64,000 nt of DNA from Pelethousia sp034928145 (GCA_034928145.1 JAYFPE010000004.1:62001-126000); one strand, 5' to 3'; shown: positions 50,246 to 59,301, numbered from the stretch's first letter. The notes: generated by a model not told the origin, from the letters alone. Numbers and translations: made by a program.

Positions 50246-51268
50246 CTAATCGAATATCTCATAGATGAATTTCGTATTGCCGCAAGAATGGCGAACCTTT
50301 AGTTTGGGCTGCAGGATGATCTCCTGCCCGCCTTCTTCGGAAAAGATGCCGTCGATCCGGTCGATCAGCATGCGCGCGGCTACCATGCCCAGCTTCTTAT
50401 TGGGCAGTTCCAGGGTAGTCAGCGCGGGGGTGATAAGGGAGGCTGCCGAGGAATCCGAAAGAGCGGCCAACGCCAGATCCGCGGGTATGCGGATGCCGGA
50501 AGCCTGGGCAGATTTGATTACGCCGAAGGCCTGCTCGTCGTTATAGGTGATAACGGCCCTTGGCAGGTTGCCGGATTGGATCATGCGCTGGGCAAAGAAG
50601 TACCCGCCCTGCAAGCCTAGGTCTACCTCGAAACGGCGGCTCTGCACGCATTCGCCCAGATCCGTCACGGCCTGGCTGAAGCCGTCGTAGATCATGGCGG
50701 ATTCCTCGGGCAGCATATCGTTTAGCAGCAGGTCGATGGAGCGGTAGCCCATTTTAATGAGGTGGGTAGCCAGGCTATAAACGCCGTCTTTATAGTTGAC
50801 GCAACAGGAATCATAGCCCAATCGGCCCTGTTGCACCCCCACCAGCACCAACGGCAGGGACGTGCCGGTCAGCTCCGCGTAGCGCTGCTCGGAGAGCTTA
50901 GGGCCGGCCAGGATGATGCCGTCCACCTTGCGCTGGAGCACCATGCCGAGGTAATCTCCTTCGACTCTGGCATCGTGGCGCGTACCGCAGATGAACAGGC
51001 TGTAGCCCTTGTTGAGGGCCACGGTCTCCGCGCCGGACATGACCATTTGGTATTTTTCGGACTCGATATCGGGCACAAAGAGAGCAATGGTCCTGGTTTT
51101 ACCCAAGTTGAGGCCGCGGGCGAACCAGTTGGGGGTATAGTTATTGCGCTTCATGACCTCCAGCACACGATCCCGCGTATCCGCCTGCACAACTTCGGGA
51201 TGGTTCAGCACACGAGATATAGTAGCCACCGAAACGCCGGCTTCTTTTGCGATCTCCCTGATATTCAA
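50246..51268 (-). CDS. LacI family transcriptional regulator of the catabolic locus
   Basis: A 340-residue repressor starting at a TTG with GGAGGG six bases upstream; the frame is open earlier but without homology. The helix-turn-helix is LNIREIAKEAGVSVATISRV, the hinge NYTPNWFARGLNLGKTRTIA, and the sensor domain spans about 60-335. Candidate sites of LacI type lie on both sides of the divergent region: TGTAAGCGGTTTCA before its own gene and GTAACCGGTTAC in the promoter of the plus-strand operon. It probably controls both. Confidence 0.9.
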   Translation of the reverse strand: MNIREIAKEAGVSVATISRVLNHPEVVQADTRDRVLEVMKRNNYTPNWFARGLNLGKTRTIALFVPDIESEKYQMVMSGAETVALNKGYSLFICGTRHDARVEGDYLGMVLQRKVDGIILAGPKLSEQRYAELTGTSLPLVLVGVQQGRLGYDSCCVNYKDGVYSLATHLIKMGYRSIDLLLNDMLPEESAMIYDGFSQAVTDLGECVQSRRFEVDLGLQGGYFFAQRMIQSGNLPRAVITYNDEQAFGVIKSAQASGIRIPADLALAALSDSSAASLITPALTTLELPNKKLGMVAARMLIDRIDGIFSEEGGQEIILQPKLKVRHSCGNTKFIYEIFD

Positions 51269-51562
51269 ACTAAAACCCTCCGCCCCGTGGCCATATCTGT
51301 ATGGCTGAAAAGCATTTTCTACAGTATAACACGCAGCGGGGCCGCAAACAAGCGCGCGGGCGGAAGCAAAAGGGTGCGCACGAAAGTTCACAGTTTTAAT
51401 AAATGAAACCGCTTACAGGAGGACCGCATAAAAATAATAAATCGGGGAATATATGCAGCAATTCCTGCCGGTTTCTCCTGCGGATTGCATAAAAAAACAA
51501 AACCCTGCTATGCCGAGGCCCCTATTGAAAGCTGACCGTGCGATGAATTTTTCTGCGGACTC
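51269..51562. other. Divergent intergenic region of the catabolic locus
   Basis: Nearly 300 bases between the regulator and the operon promoter, holding the LacI-type site at 51404. A minus-strand frame at 51413-51601 has no ribosome site and overlaps the promoter, so it is not taken as a gene. Nothing else recognised. Confidence 0.5.
51404..51417. promoter_or_regulatory. LacI/CcpA-type operator near the regulator gene
   Basis: TGAAACCGCTTACA (reverse TGTAAGCGGTTTCA) is a 14-bp imperfect palindrome around CG. It shares ten of twelve core bases with the operator at 51605. It also resembles a catabolite (cre) site, so CcpA is the alternative. Confidence 0.55.
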
Positions 51563-51591
51563 TTGACATTGTCCGGAGAATGCGGTACATT
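51563..51591 (+). promoter_or_regulatory. Sigma-A type promoter of the catabolic operon
   Basis: TTGACA, 17 bases, TACATT, about 140 bases before the first gene. Confidence 0.75.
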
Positions 51592-51604
51592 GAAAATACA
51601 AAAT

Positions 51605-51616
51605 GTAACCGGTTAC
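51605..51616. promoter_or_regulatory. Palindromic LacI-type operator of the catabolic operon
   Basis: The perfect palindrome GTAACCGGTTAC lies at about +7 to +18 of the promoter, where a bound repressor would block elongation or open-complex formation. Confidence 0.75.
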
Positions 51617-51733
51617 TTATCTTGGATCATCAAGCAAACGCTTCGCTCGGAAGCGGCGTCCACAGCAAACAAACGGCTCGGAAAAGAGCATTACCCATCG
51701 GCACGGGCCGGTTCAAGGGGAGAAAGAATTCAT

Positions 51734-52135
51734 ATGACACAAGAAGAAAAGGTATTTGCATTTTTTAAGGAGTGCGGCTCGTTTTTCTTTGCCAGCACAG
51801 AAGACGGCGAACCCCGCGTGCGGCCCTTTGGTTTTAAGATGCTATACGAGGGCAGGTTTTACTTTGGCATGGGCACGCATAAGCCCTCCTATAGGCAAAC
51901 GGTGGCCAATCCGCATGTCGAGCTTTGCGCGCTCAAAGCGGACGGCAGCTTCCTGCGGGTGCGGGGCAAAGCAGTTTTGGATATGCGCGAGGGCGTGCAG
52001 GCGGAGATGTTCAAGACCTCGCCCAGCTTGCGCACATTATATAATGAAGAAAACGGCCGCATACAGGCCACCTTCTACCTGGAGGATATCGATGCGCGGG
52101 TGTATCGGGATGGCGAATATACGCATCTGGATTGA
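51734..52135 (+). CDS. Pyridoxamine 5'-phosphate oxidase-like flavin-binding protein
   Basis: A 133-residue protein with the split-barrel flavin fold: MTQEEKVFAFFKECGSFFFA, STEDGEPRVRPFGFKMLYEG, RFYFGMGTHKPSYRQTVANP, and a C-terminal strand RIQATFYLEDIDARVYRDG. Such small family members bind FMN, F420 or heme and act in diverse reductions; true pyridoxal phosphate synthesis is not implied. It is the first gene after the operon promoter and operator. The ATG follows GGGGAGAAAG. A 141-bp gap with a GC-rich inverted repeat separates it from the next gene. Confidence 0.83.
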   Translation: MTQEEKVFAFFKECGSFFFASTEDGEPRVRPFGFKMLYEGRFYFGMGTHKPSYRQTVANPHVELCALKADGSFLRVRGKAVLDMREGVQAEMFKTSPSLRTLYNEENGRIQATFYLEDIDARVYRDGEYTHLD

Positions 52136-52276
52136 TCTGCCGTTTTGGTTGGCGCGGACGCGCCCGATCACAGCCACCTATGGATCATTTTAAAGGGCAG
52201 GCCGCCGGCGCGGGCGCCGCATCGGCGGTTGGCTCTTTCAGTAAAAAACAATAACCAAACAGAGGAGGAAATCGGA

Positions 52277-52951
52277 ATGCTAAAAGACTACGACGTCATT
52301 ATCGATGAAATGGAAGGTAAACTGAGGCCGCCTACCGTAGGGATGGTACCCTATGAGCCCAAGGTGATACCGCTGACCACCGGCGAAGATATGCTGGTGC
52401 GCGAGGCTACGCGTGAAGAACTGGTGATGATCATGGACGCCATCGTGCCCCTGTTCAACCACCCGAAGGATTACTACGATATCGTAGCCGCTCGTATCTA
52501 CACCGAAATCCTTGGCATGCTGCGTTATCGCGTGCAGGATGAGTACTTCTTCGTAGGCGCTGTGGATGGCGAGATCGCCGGCATCGTCAACGGTCGCTTG
52601 GTCAACGAAAAGGTCGGCATGTCCTACCACACGATGACGCTCAAGCGCGGCGTGCGCGTAGGCGCGCAGCTGTTTGCCGCCAAGATGGAATACCATTTCG
52701 ATTTCATGAATCAGGACGAAGTCTTTATCGTGGCCGAATCCCCCAACGGCTTCAAGCGTTGGATGATCGAGTACGAGCTGGAGCCCCGGTTCGAGTGCCC
52801 CCACGAGCTGGGTGGCGTACCCACCTTCGTGCTTACGCGCGCACTGTGGGAGAAGCATAAGGCAAATAAGAATGTTGGCATCCGGCCGGCGTTTGAGGAC
52901 GTGATCGAGGCGAACAAGGTCCTGCGCATGCCTGCCAAGATCAACGTGTAA
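52277..52951 (+). CDS. GNAT-fold-like protein of unknown function
   Basis: A 224-residue soluble protein. Residues about 45-65 (DMLVREATREELVMIMDAIV) and EYFFVGAVDGEIAGIVNGRL look like the start and core strands of a GNAT acyltransferase, and FIVAESPNGFKRWMIEYELE the end, but the usual acetyl-CoA loop (Q/RxxGxG/A) is not clear. I cannot name a substrate. It starts behind AGAGGAGGAA and lies 21 bp before the thiolase-like gene, so it belongs to the operon. An acyl- or carbamoyl-transfer role is a guess from the fold. Confidence 0.7.
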   Translation: MLKDYDVIIDEMEGKLRPPTVGMVPYEPKVIPLTTGEDMLVREATREELVMIMDAIVPLFNHPKDYYDIVAARIYTEILGMLRYRVQDEYFFVGAVDGEIAGIVNGRLVNEKVGMSYHTMTLKRGVRVGAQLFAAKMEYHFDFMNQDEVFIVAESPNGFKRWMIEYELEPRFECPHELGGVPTFVLTRALWEKHKANKNVGIRPAFEDVIEANKVLRMPAKINV

Positions 52952-52972
52952 ATAAAAGGAGGGCAAATCGAA

Positions 52973-54169
52973 ATGCGAGAGGTGGGAATTGTTGGCATAG
53001 GCCACACAAAATTCGGCAAATCATCGGTGCCGTATTTGGACATGTGCTGCAACGCAGCTTTGCAGGCAATGGATGACGCCGGCGCGAAGACGGGCCGAAA
53101 GAACGTGATCGACCAGGTGTTTGTTGGCACGATGGGCGCAGGCATGGTAAACCGTCTTAGCGGTGCGGCCTCTGCGGTCGTAGATACGCTTAACCTCCGC
53201 CCTGCCATGGCGGAAACCGTGGAGAACGGCCCGGCTTCCGGCGCATCCGCGCTCAAGCTTGGCTATGCGGCCATCGCTTCCGGCCTTTGCGACTGCGTGC
53301 TGATCATCGGCGGCGAGGCTATGCGCGAAGTCACCGGCTGGGAAGGCACGGATTTCGTGGCGACCATGCTGCACCCCACAGGCGAATATCCCTACGGGCT
53401 GACCCTGCCCGCCTTCGCGGGCATGTTTACCCGGTTGTGCATGGATAAATACGGCGTAACCAGCCGCGATCTGTCCATCGTATCGGTCAAGAACCATGAT
53501 AACGCCTGCCTGAACCCCAATGCGCATATCCACTCCCGGGTGAAACTGGAGCGCATTACGGACGAGCGCTACATCGCGGCCACCAACCCGTTGGTTGCCG
53601 ATCCGCTGCGTCAATATGATATGTGCCCGGTGTCCGACGGCGCGGCGGCCCTGCTGCTGGTAGCCAAGGATAAGCAGGAGGAGCTGGGCTTCGGCCATAA
53701 GCCCTTCATCAAGGTGGCTGGTATTGCTTCCGCTACCGATACCCATTATGTGGCCAACCGCGAAGAGCCCAGCGACCTATTGGCCGTGCGCCTCTCCGCA
53801 CAGAAGGCTTACAAGATGGCGGGTGTGGGCCCGGAGGATATCGACGTGGCCGAGCTGCATGACGCCTTCCAGATCCTCGAGGTTGAAGAATCCGAGGAGA
53901 CGGGCCTGTTCCCGCGCGGCACCGGCCATCTGGCCGCCCGCGAAGGCAGAACTGCCCTGACCGGCGACATGCCCATCAATACCTCGGGCGGCCTCAAGGC
54001 AAAGGGGCATCCGCTGGGCGGCACGGGCGTCTCGCAGATCGTGGAGCTGGTAAAGCAGCTGCGCGGCGAGGCGGGGGAACGCCAGGTGAAGGACGCCAAG
54101 ACGGCGCTCGCCGTGAACTTCGGCGGTTTCGGCAACAACGTGGTTTCCACGGTACTGAAGGCAGAGTAA
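52973..54169 (+). CDS. Thiolase-superfamily protein lacking the catalytic cysteine
   Basis: A 398-residue protein of the archaeal/SCP2-type thiolase family. It keeps HDAF (296-299) and GHPLGGTG (His346), but the nucleophile position of the VExxCASG motif reads VENGPASG: Pro87 replaces Cys. The second catalytic Cys position near the end reads NFGGFGNN, as in the SCP2-type branch. So ordinary thiolysis or Claisen condensation through an acyl-enzyme is unlikely. Like other members, it is followed by a DUF35 zinc-ribbon protein, its probable partner (12 bp apart). Confidence 0.88.
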   Translation: MREVGIVGIGHTKFGKSSVPYLDMCCNAALQAMDDAGAKTGRKNVIDQVFVGTMGAGMVNRLSGAASAVVDTLNLRPAMAETVENGPASGASALKLGYAAIASGLCDCVLIIGGEAMREVTGWEGTDFVATMLHPTGEYPYGLTLPAFAGMFTRLCMDKYGVTSRDLSIVSVKNHDNACLNPNAHIHSRVKLERITDERYIAATNPLVADPLRQYDMCPVSDGAAALLLVAKDKQEELGFGHKPFIKVAGIASATDTHYVANREEPSDLLAVRLSAQKAYKMAGVGPEDIDVAELHDAFQILEVEESEETGLFPRGTGHLAAREGRTALTGDMPINTSGGLKAKGHPLGGTGVSQIVELVKQLRGEAGERQVKDAKTALAVNFGGFGNNVVSTVLKAE

Positions 54170-54181
54170 GGGGGTAATAAA

Positions 54182-54547
54182 ATGGAACAGATGTATGCCT
54201 ATAAATGCACAAAATGCGGCAAGCTGCACCATCCCCGTTATATCGTTTGCCAAAACCCGGATTGCGACAGCCGCGAATTTGAACAGGTGCCTCTGGAGGG
54301 CAAGTGCAAGCTGCTGACTTGGACGCGCGTATATAACCTCCCGGAGGGCTACATGATGCCCTGGCTTAACTTTGGCATTGTGGAGTTTGAAAACGGCGTG
54401 CGCGCGACCGGCCAGATTGGCTTTGACGATGGGATCGAGAGCGGCATGGAGCTGGTTTCCACCGTAGGGGTGATCCGCAGCAAGGTCATCAAATACAAGG
54501 AAACCGTGGAAGAGCCTGTGTACGGGTTCGTCTTCCAAAAGGCTTAA
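54182..54547 (+). CDS. DUF35 zinc-ribbon/OB-fold protein, partner of the thiolase-like protein
   Basis: A 121-residue protein: N-terminal zinc ribbon with Cys9, Cys12, Cys23 and Cys28 (CTKCGKLHHPRYIVCQNPDC) and a C-terminal OB fold (LTWTRVYNLPEGYMMPWLNF, FGIVEFENGVRATGQIGF). DUF35 proteins bind thiolase-type enzymes and can shuttle CoA intermediates, as in archaeal HMG-CoA synthesis and in BbsAB. It overlaps no gene and is followed after 20 bp by the AllH-like gene. The zinc site is intact. Confidence 0.9.
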   Translation: MEQMYAYKCTKCGKLHHPRYIVCQNPDCDSREFEQVPLEGKCKLLTWTRVYNLPEGYMMPWLNFGIVEFENGVRATGQIGFDDGIESGMELVSTVGVIRSKVIKYKETVEEPVYGFVFQKA

Positions 54548-54567
54548 TAGCCGGGCGGTAAAGGCGC

Positions 54568-55458
54568 ATGCTAAGGGCGGAGCGGCTATGTGCCGCATGG
54601 GAAAGCGCGCTCTTGGCAGGCGCGACGGAGGGATCGATCCACTCGGTGTTTGACCGGGCGGTGAACATCAACACTGCGGGGGGCATGGTTTCCTTGCTCC
54701 CCGCAGAAAAAGGCCTGTATCCCTGGTCCTGCACCGTGCAAATTAGCGCGCCGTTTTCGGCGCTGGGGTTAAAGCCGGGTATGCGGGCGGCAATCAGCCG
54801 CGCCGCGATGCGGGTGGACGAGGCGGGGTTCGCTGTCGATTTTTCCACCGCGCGGCCTACGAACCTTGATATCTGGCAACTGGCTCTTACCCAACTTCCC
54901 ACGCAGGAGCGCCTAAGCGCCCTCAAAGCCCTTCTTTTCGCACAGGGCAGTACCGAGGGGATGCGCTCCCTGGCAGTGGGTGGGGCCGACAATCCTTTCA
55001 GCGCGATGATCCGGCCGAGGCTTTGCGCGCTGCACGCAGCGTTCCTTTCAGGGGAGCCGCAACAGGCGGGGCCGGCGGCCGCGGCGATCGCGGGCTGCGG
55101 GCCGGGGCTTACGCCCTCGTCGGATGATATGCTTTTGGGTTATGTGTGCGCCTTTTACGCACTAGCCCGGCAAGCCGGGCAGGCGCGTGAAGCGGCGCTG
55201 GCCATGGGCCGGGCCGCCTGCCGTGCGGCTGCCGCGAAAACGAACGCGATCAGCGGGGCCTTCCTGCTGCAATGCGGGGAGGGGCTGGCATCCCAAAACA
55301 TGCTGGATCTTTTCAATGCTCTTTTTTCAGACGCGCTCGGGGAGCGACTAGAGGCGCCCGCGGGGCGCATCCTTTCCATAGGCGCCGCATCCGGCGCTGA
55401 TATTCTTACAGGTGTTGTTCTTTCATTGCAAACTTTGCAAACGCATGGAACGAGGTGA
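54568..55458 (+). CDS. allH: DUF2877 protein, oxamate carbamoyltransferase subunit AllH type
   Basis: A 296-residue protein with the DUF2877 signature GCGPGLTPSSDDMLLGYVCA (about residues 171-190) and KTNAISGAFLLQCGEGLAS. In Escherichia coli the DUF2877 protein AllH (YlbF) forms oxamate carbamoyltransferase with AllF (FdrA) and AllG (YlbE), giving oxamate and carbamoyl phosphate from oxalurate. All three genes stand here in the order H-F-G. The end abuts or overlaps the fdrA start. Whether oxalurate is the substrate here is not shown. Confidence 0.85.
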   Translation: MLRAERLCAAWESALLAGATEGSIHSVFDRAVNINTAGGMVSLLPAEKGLYPWSCTVQISAPFSALGLKPGMRAAISRAAMRVDEAGFAVDFSTARPTNLDIWQLALTQLPTQERLSALKALLFAQGSTEGMRSLAVGGADNPFSAMIRPRLCALHAAFLSGEPQQAGPAAAAIAGCGPGLTPSSDDMLLGYVCAFYALARQAGQAREAALAMGRAACRAAAAKTNAISGAFLLQCGEGLASQNMLDLFNALFSDALGERLEAPAGRILSIGAASGADILTGVVLSLQTLQTHGTR

Positions 55459-55463
55459 ACAGA

Positions 55464-57038
55464 TTGGTAAAGCTGGAAGTTCGCAAGAACGCGTATTATG
55501 ATTCCGTGACCTTGATGATCATTTCCAAGGATCTAAAAAAGCTGCCCGGCGTTTCACAGGCGCTGGTGGGCATGGGTACGGATCTCAACCGGGAACTGGC
55601 CCATGGCAGCGGCCTGGATGTGCCCGGCTTTGAGGCCGTAACAGCCAACGATTTCTTTGTAGCCGTCGAATGCGATGACGAGGCGGTCTTCAAAGCCTGC
55701 GTGGACAAGGTGGATGAATTGCTAAACAAGAAATCCGAGTCCAAGCAGGCTTCCTATTCTCCCCCCACGTTGGAGGGGGCGCTCAAAATCGATTCCGCAC
55801 TGAACATGGCGGTAATCTCCGTGCCCGGCAAGCATGCGGCGGACGTCGCGCAGAGCTGCCTGGACCGTGACATCAACGTGATGCTCTTTTCGGACAACGT
55901 TACCATCGAAGAGGAAAAGGCGCTCAAGGAATATGCTAGTGCACACGAGCTTTTGGTGATGGGGCCGGATTGCGGCACAGCCATCATCAACCAGGTGCCT
56001 CTGGCCTTTGCCAACGTGGTGCGCAGCGGCAACATCGGCATCGTGGCCGCCAGCGGTACGGGCGCGCAGGAGGTCTCCTCCCTGATCGACCAGTTCGGCG
56101 GCGGCATTTCCCAGCTCTTTGGCACGGGCGGCCGGGATCTTAAAAAAGAGATCGGCGGCCTGATGATGAAGCTTTGCCTGGATGCCCTGATAAACGATCC
56201 GGCTACCAAGGTGCTGGTGCTGGTCTCCAAGCCCCCGGCCAAGGAGATCGCCGAGGAGATCCTCGGCATCGCCCAGGGTGCGGGCAAGCCGGTGGTAGTT
56301 TCCTTCATCGGCGGCGACCCGGAGCAGGTGCGCGCCTATGGCTTAACGCCGGCCCTCTCGCTGGAGGATGCGGCGCAAAAGGCCGTGGCCATCTCGCAGG
56401 GCAGGCAGCCGGAGGATTTTCTGGGCTTTAGCATGGGCGAAGAAAAGGCTGATGCGCTGGCTAAGGAGATTGCGGGCAAATTCGCGCCCGGTCAGCAATA
56501 CATCCGCGGCTTCTATACCGGCGGCACCCTGTGTGACGAGGCTATGAAGCTGATGCTGGAGAAACTGGGCCATATTTACAGCAACATTCCCCTTCGAGCC
56601 GAGGATAAGCTCGAGAATCCCCGCAACGGCGATAGTTGCAAGCATACCTTCCTCGATTTCGGCGATGACGAATTCACGGTGGGTCGCCCCCATCCGATGA
56701 TCGACCCGTCGCTTCGGGCGGAGCGCGTGGTTCACGACGGGCGCGATCCCGAGTGCGCCATCATCATGACCGATTGCGTCATCGGCTACGGCAGCCATCC
56801 GGACCCGGCGGAGGATCTGGCCGAGGCCATCCGCTCAGCGCGGGCCGAGGCGGAAGCGGCCGGGCGCTACCTGTGCTGCCTCGCCGCTGTTTGCGGCACG
56901 GAAGGGGATCCCCAGAGCCTGAGCAGAACCCGCCAGAAGCTTGAAGACGCGGGCGCTGTGGTGCTGCCTTCCAATGCGCAGGCCACCCGTTTCGCGCTGC
57001 GTATCTTGGCGCATCTCAACGGGGAGGGAACAAAATGA
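55464..57038 (+). CDS. fdrA: FdrA/AllF, succinyl-CoA-synthetase-like carbamoyltransferase subunit
   Basis: A 524-residue protein. It resembles the alpha subunit of succinyl-CoA synthetase: LLVMGPDCGTAIINQVPLAF, NIGIVAASGTGAQEVSSLID, FGGGISQLFGTGGRDLKKEI and VVSFIGGDPEQV. A short FdrA domain (VKLEVRKNAYYDSVTLMIIS) precedes it. It is the AllF subunit by family. A TTG at 55464, six bases after GAGGTG, matches the family start; a GTG at 55455 would add three residues. It overlaps the AllG-like gene by 4 bp (ATGA). Confidence 0.9.
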   Translation: MVKLEVRKNAYYDSVTLMIISKDLKKLPGVSQALVGMGTDLNRELAHGSGLDVPGFEAVTANDFFVAVECDDEAVFKACVDKVDELLNKKSESKQASYSPPTLEGALKIDSALNMAVISVPGKHAADVAQSCLDRDINVMLFSDNVTIEEEKALKEYASAHELLVMGPDCGTAIINQVPLAFANVVRSGNIGIVAASGTGAQEVSSLIDQFGGGISQLFGTGGRDLKKEIGGLMMKLCLDALINDPATKVLVLVSKPPAKEIAEEILGIAQGAGKPVVVSFIGGDPEQVRAYGLTPALSLEDAAQKAVAISQGRQPEDFLGFSMGEEKADALAKEIAGKFAPGQQYIRGFYTGGTLCDEAMKLMLEKLGHIYSNIPLRAEDKLENPRNGDSCKHTFLDFGDDEFTVGRPHPMIDPSLRAERVVHDGRDPECAIIMTDCVIGYGSHPDPAEDLAEAIRSARAEAEAAGRYLCCLAAVCGTEGDPQSLSRTRQKLEDAGAVVLPSNAQATRFALRILAHLNGEGTK

Positions 57039-58462
57039 GCAAGCTGAACGACCTGTTTACAAAAGATCTGCATGTGGTCAACCTGGGCATCGAATCCTTT
57101 GCGGAGGATCTGGCCTCCCAGGGCAAGAAGATCGTACATGTGAGCTGGAAGCCCGTCGCCGGCGGTGACAAGTTGGCCGCAGGCAACCTGCGCAAGCTCC
57201 AGGCCCCTGCCATGCAGGAAAAGATCAACGCGGCCAATGCGGAGGCTTTGCGCCGCATCCTCGACGCGCAGCCCGTGCTCGTGGGCATGGGCATCGCCCG
57301 CGATGTGATCCCCGGCATGACAGAGGATACCATCCTGCACGCAGGCCCTCCCGTCACCTGGGGGCGCATGTGCGGTCCGCAGCGGGGTGCGGTGATGGGC
57401 GGCCTCATTTACGAAGGCCGGGCTAAAACCCTGGAGGAGGCCGAAAAGCTGGCCGCCTCGGGCAAGATCCATTTCGACCCCTGCCATATGCACAGTGCGG
57501 TCGGCCCCATGGCGGGCGTGGTAACGCCCTCTATGCCGGTGTGGATCATCGAGAACAAGACCTTTGGCAACCGCGCCTATTGCACCATGAACGAGGGCCT
57601 GGGCAAGGTGCTGCGCTTTGGCGCGTGCGACCAGGAGGTTTTCGACAGGCTGCATTGGATGGCGGGCCATCTCTACCCGATTTTGAAGGCTGCTCTGGAG
57701 AGCAAGGGCGAGATCGACCTCAAGCTGCTGGTGGCCCAATGCTTGCAGATGGGCGACGAGGCGCATAACCGTAACAAGGCGGCTACCTCCCTGCTGATCC
57801 GCGAATTGGTGGGGCCGATTATGGGGCTGGACGCGCCGATCCGCGAAAAGGCGGACGCGATCGCCTTCATCAACAGCAACGATCACACCTTCCTCAACCT
57901 CTCCATGCCGGCCATGAAGGCGACGATGGATCCCATCTTCGGCATCCCTTACAGCACCATCGTGGCCACTATGTGCCGCAACGGCACGGATTTTGGCATC
58001 CGCATCGCCGGCCTCGGGCCGGATCAATGGTTCACGGCGCAGGCGGAAATGGTGCAGGGCCTCTACTTCCCGGGCTTCACCGAGGAGGATGCGGCCCGTG
58101 ACCTGGGCGATTCCTGCATTACGGAAACGGCGGGCATCGGCGGCTTCTGCATGGCGGCAGCCCCGGCCATCGTGCAGTTTGTAGGCGGCCAGGTATCGGA
58201 TGCGGTGAATTATTCGCTGCAGATGTACGAGATTACCGAGGGCGAGAGCCGTATCTACAAGATCCCAGCGCTGGATTTCCGCGGCAGCGCTACGGGCATC
58301 GACCTGCTGAAGGTGATGCAGACCGGCATCCGGCCTATTATCAACACGGGCATCGCGCATAAGGACTACGGCGTGGGCCAGGTGGGCGCGGGTCTGGTGC
58401 ATCCCCCGGAGGATTGCTTCAAACAGGCGCTGGCTGCCTGTGCCAAGGCTTGGACGGAATGA
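57035..58462 (+). CDS. allG: DUF1116 protein, oxamate carbamoyltransferase subunit AllG type
   Basis: A 475-residue protein of the DUF1116 (YlbE/YahG) family, recognised by VGMGIARDVIPGMTEDTILH, AGPPVTWGRMCGPQRGAVMG, FDPCHMHSAVGPMAGVV, MNEGLGKVLRFGACDQEVFD and LVAQCLQMGDEAHNRN. It is the AllG-type subunit next to FdrA. The ATG overlaps the fdrA stop by 4 bp behind a GGGGAGG site, so the two subunits should be made in equal amounts. Carbamate kinase (AllK/YbcF), the usual next step, is not seen in the window. Confidence 0.9.
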   Translation: MSKLNDLFTKDLHVVNLGIESFAEDLASQGKKIVHVSWKPVAGGDKLAAGNLRKLQAPAMQEKINAANAEALRRILDAQPVLVGMGIARDVIPGMTEDTILHAGPPVTWGRMCGPQRGAVMGGLIYEGRAKTLEEAEKLAASGKIHFDPCHMHSAVGPMAGVVTPSMPVWIIENKTFGNRAYCTMNEGLGKVLRFGACDQEVFDRLHWMAGHLYPILKAALESKGEIDLKLLVAQCLQMGDEAHNRNKAATSLLIRELVGPIMGLDAPIREKADAIAFINSNDHTFLNLSMPAMKATMDPIFGIPYSTIVATMCRNGTDFGIRIAGLGPDQWFTAQAEMVQGLYFPGFTEEDAARDLGDSCITETAGIGGFCMAAAPAIVQFVGGQVSDAVNYSLQMYEITEGESRIYKIPALDFRGSATGIDLLKVMQTGIRPIINTGIAHKDYGVGQVGAGLVHPPEDCFKQALAACAKAWTE

Positions 58463-58500
58463 CCGCCCTAAAATCATCATAAATCAAGGAGGAAACACGC

Positions 58501-59301
58501 ATGAGCAAATGGTCTGACATCAAGATGTACGAGCTTTCGATCCCCATCGGCATCAATACCCCCCCGTGGCCCACTTATGAGCCCCTGCAAATGAAATTCT
58601 TCAAGCGGCTTGCCCCCAACGGCGCAAACGGCCAGCTCTTGACGCACTCCAACCATGTGGGTACACACCTGGACGGCCCGCTGCACTTTGATACCGCCGG
58701 CCGCGATATCGCTTCCCTAGAGCTCACCAAGCTCTGCGCCCCTGGCGCTGTGGTTGATCTGAGCGATCAGGCCGAGGACTGGGGCATCTACACCCCCGCC
58801 GATATCGAAAAGCGCGTAGAAGTAAAAGAGGGCGATATCCTCATTATCAACACCGGCTATCATAAGTACGGCTGGGATTCCCCCACTGCGGACGAGCGCC
58901 GCTATATGCTGCGCCACCCCGGCCCCTCGCTGGATTTTGTCAATTGGGTACGCGAAAAGAAGATCAAGTGGATCGGCGTGGACTGCGGCAGCGCGGACCA
59001 TCCCATGAACACCAAGATCCGCGATTGGGAGCCCATGGAAGCCAAGGCCTGTGATGCCGTGTTCCAGAAGCGCTACGGCAAGGCGCTCAACGAGGTTTAT
59101 CCCTGGCCGGAGCACTATCAGGCCATGCATATTGAGCTCTTCTGCAAGCCCTATGAGGCCATCCATGCGGAGTGCCTGGGCGGCGAGATCGACAAACTGA
59201 GCAACAAGCGCGTTGTAATCGGCTGCTTCCCCTGGAAGTTGGTAGACGGCGAAAGCTGCATCAGCCGTATCGTCGCGTTTGACGGGTTCGACGACGTTTA
59301 A
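58501..59301 (+). CDS. Cyclase-family metal-dependent hydrolase (PF04199)
   Basis: A 266-residue protein with the metal-binding signature HVGTHLDGPLHF: His52, His56, Asp58 and His62. Further family parts are LIINTGYHKYGWD and GVDCGSADHPMNT. The family includes kynurenine formamidase and isatin hydrolase, which open or hydrolyse cyclic and N-formyl amides. In this operon it is the natural candidate to open a lactam or imide ring. It starts behind AAGGAGGAAA, 38 bp after the AllG-like gene. The substrate is inferred only from context. Confidence 0.88.
   Translation: MSKWSDIKMYELSIPIGINTPPWPTYEPLQMKFFKRLAPNGANGQLLTHSNHVGTHLDGPLHFDTAGRDIASLELTKLCAPGAVVDLSDQAEDWGIYTPADIEKRVEVKEGDILIINTGYHKYGWDSPTADERRYMLRHPGPSLDFVNWVREKKIKWIGVDCGSADHPMNTKIRDWEPMEAKACDAVFQKRYGKALNEVYPWPEHYQAMHIELFCKPYEAIHAECLGGEIDKLSNKRVVIGCFPWKLVDGESCISRIVAFDGFDDV

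Noticed and set aside
51413..51601. Minus-strand 62-codon frame before the catabolic operon
   Set aside because: It covers the sigma-A promoter of the operon and has no ribosome site.
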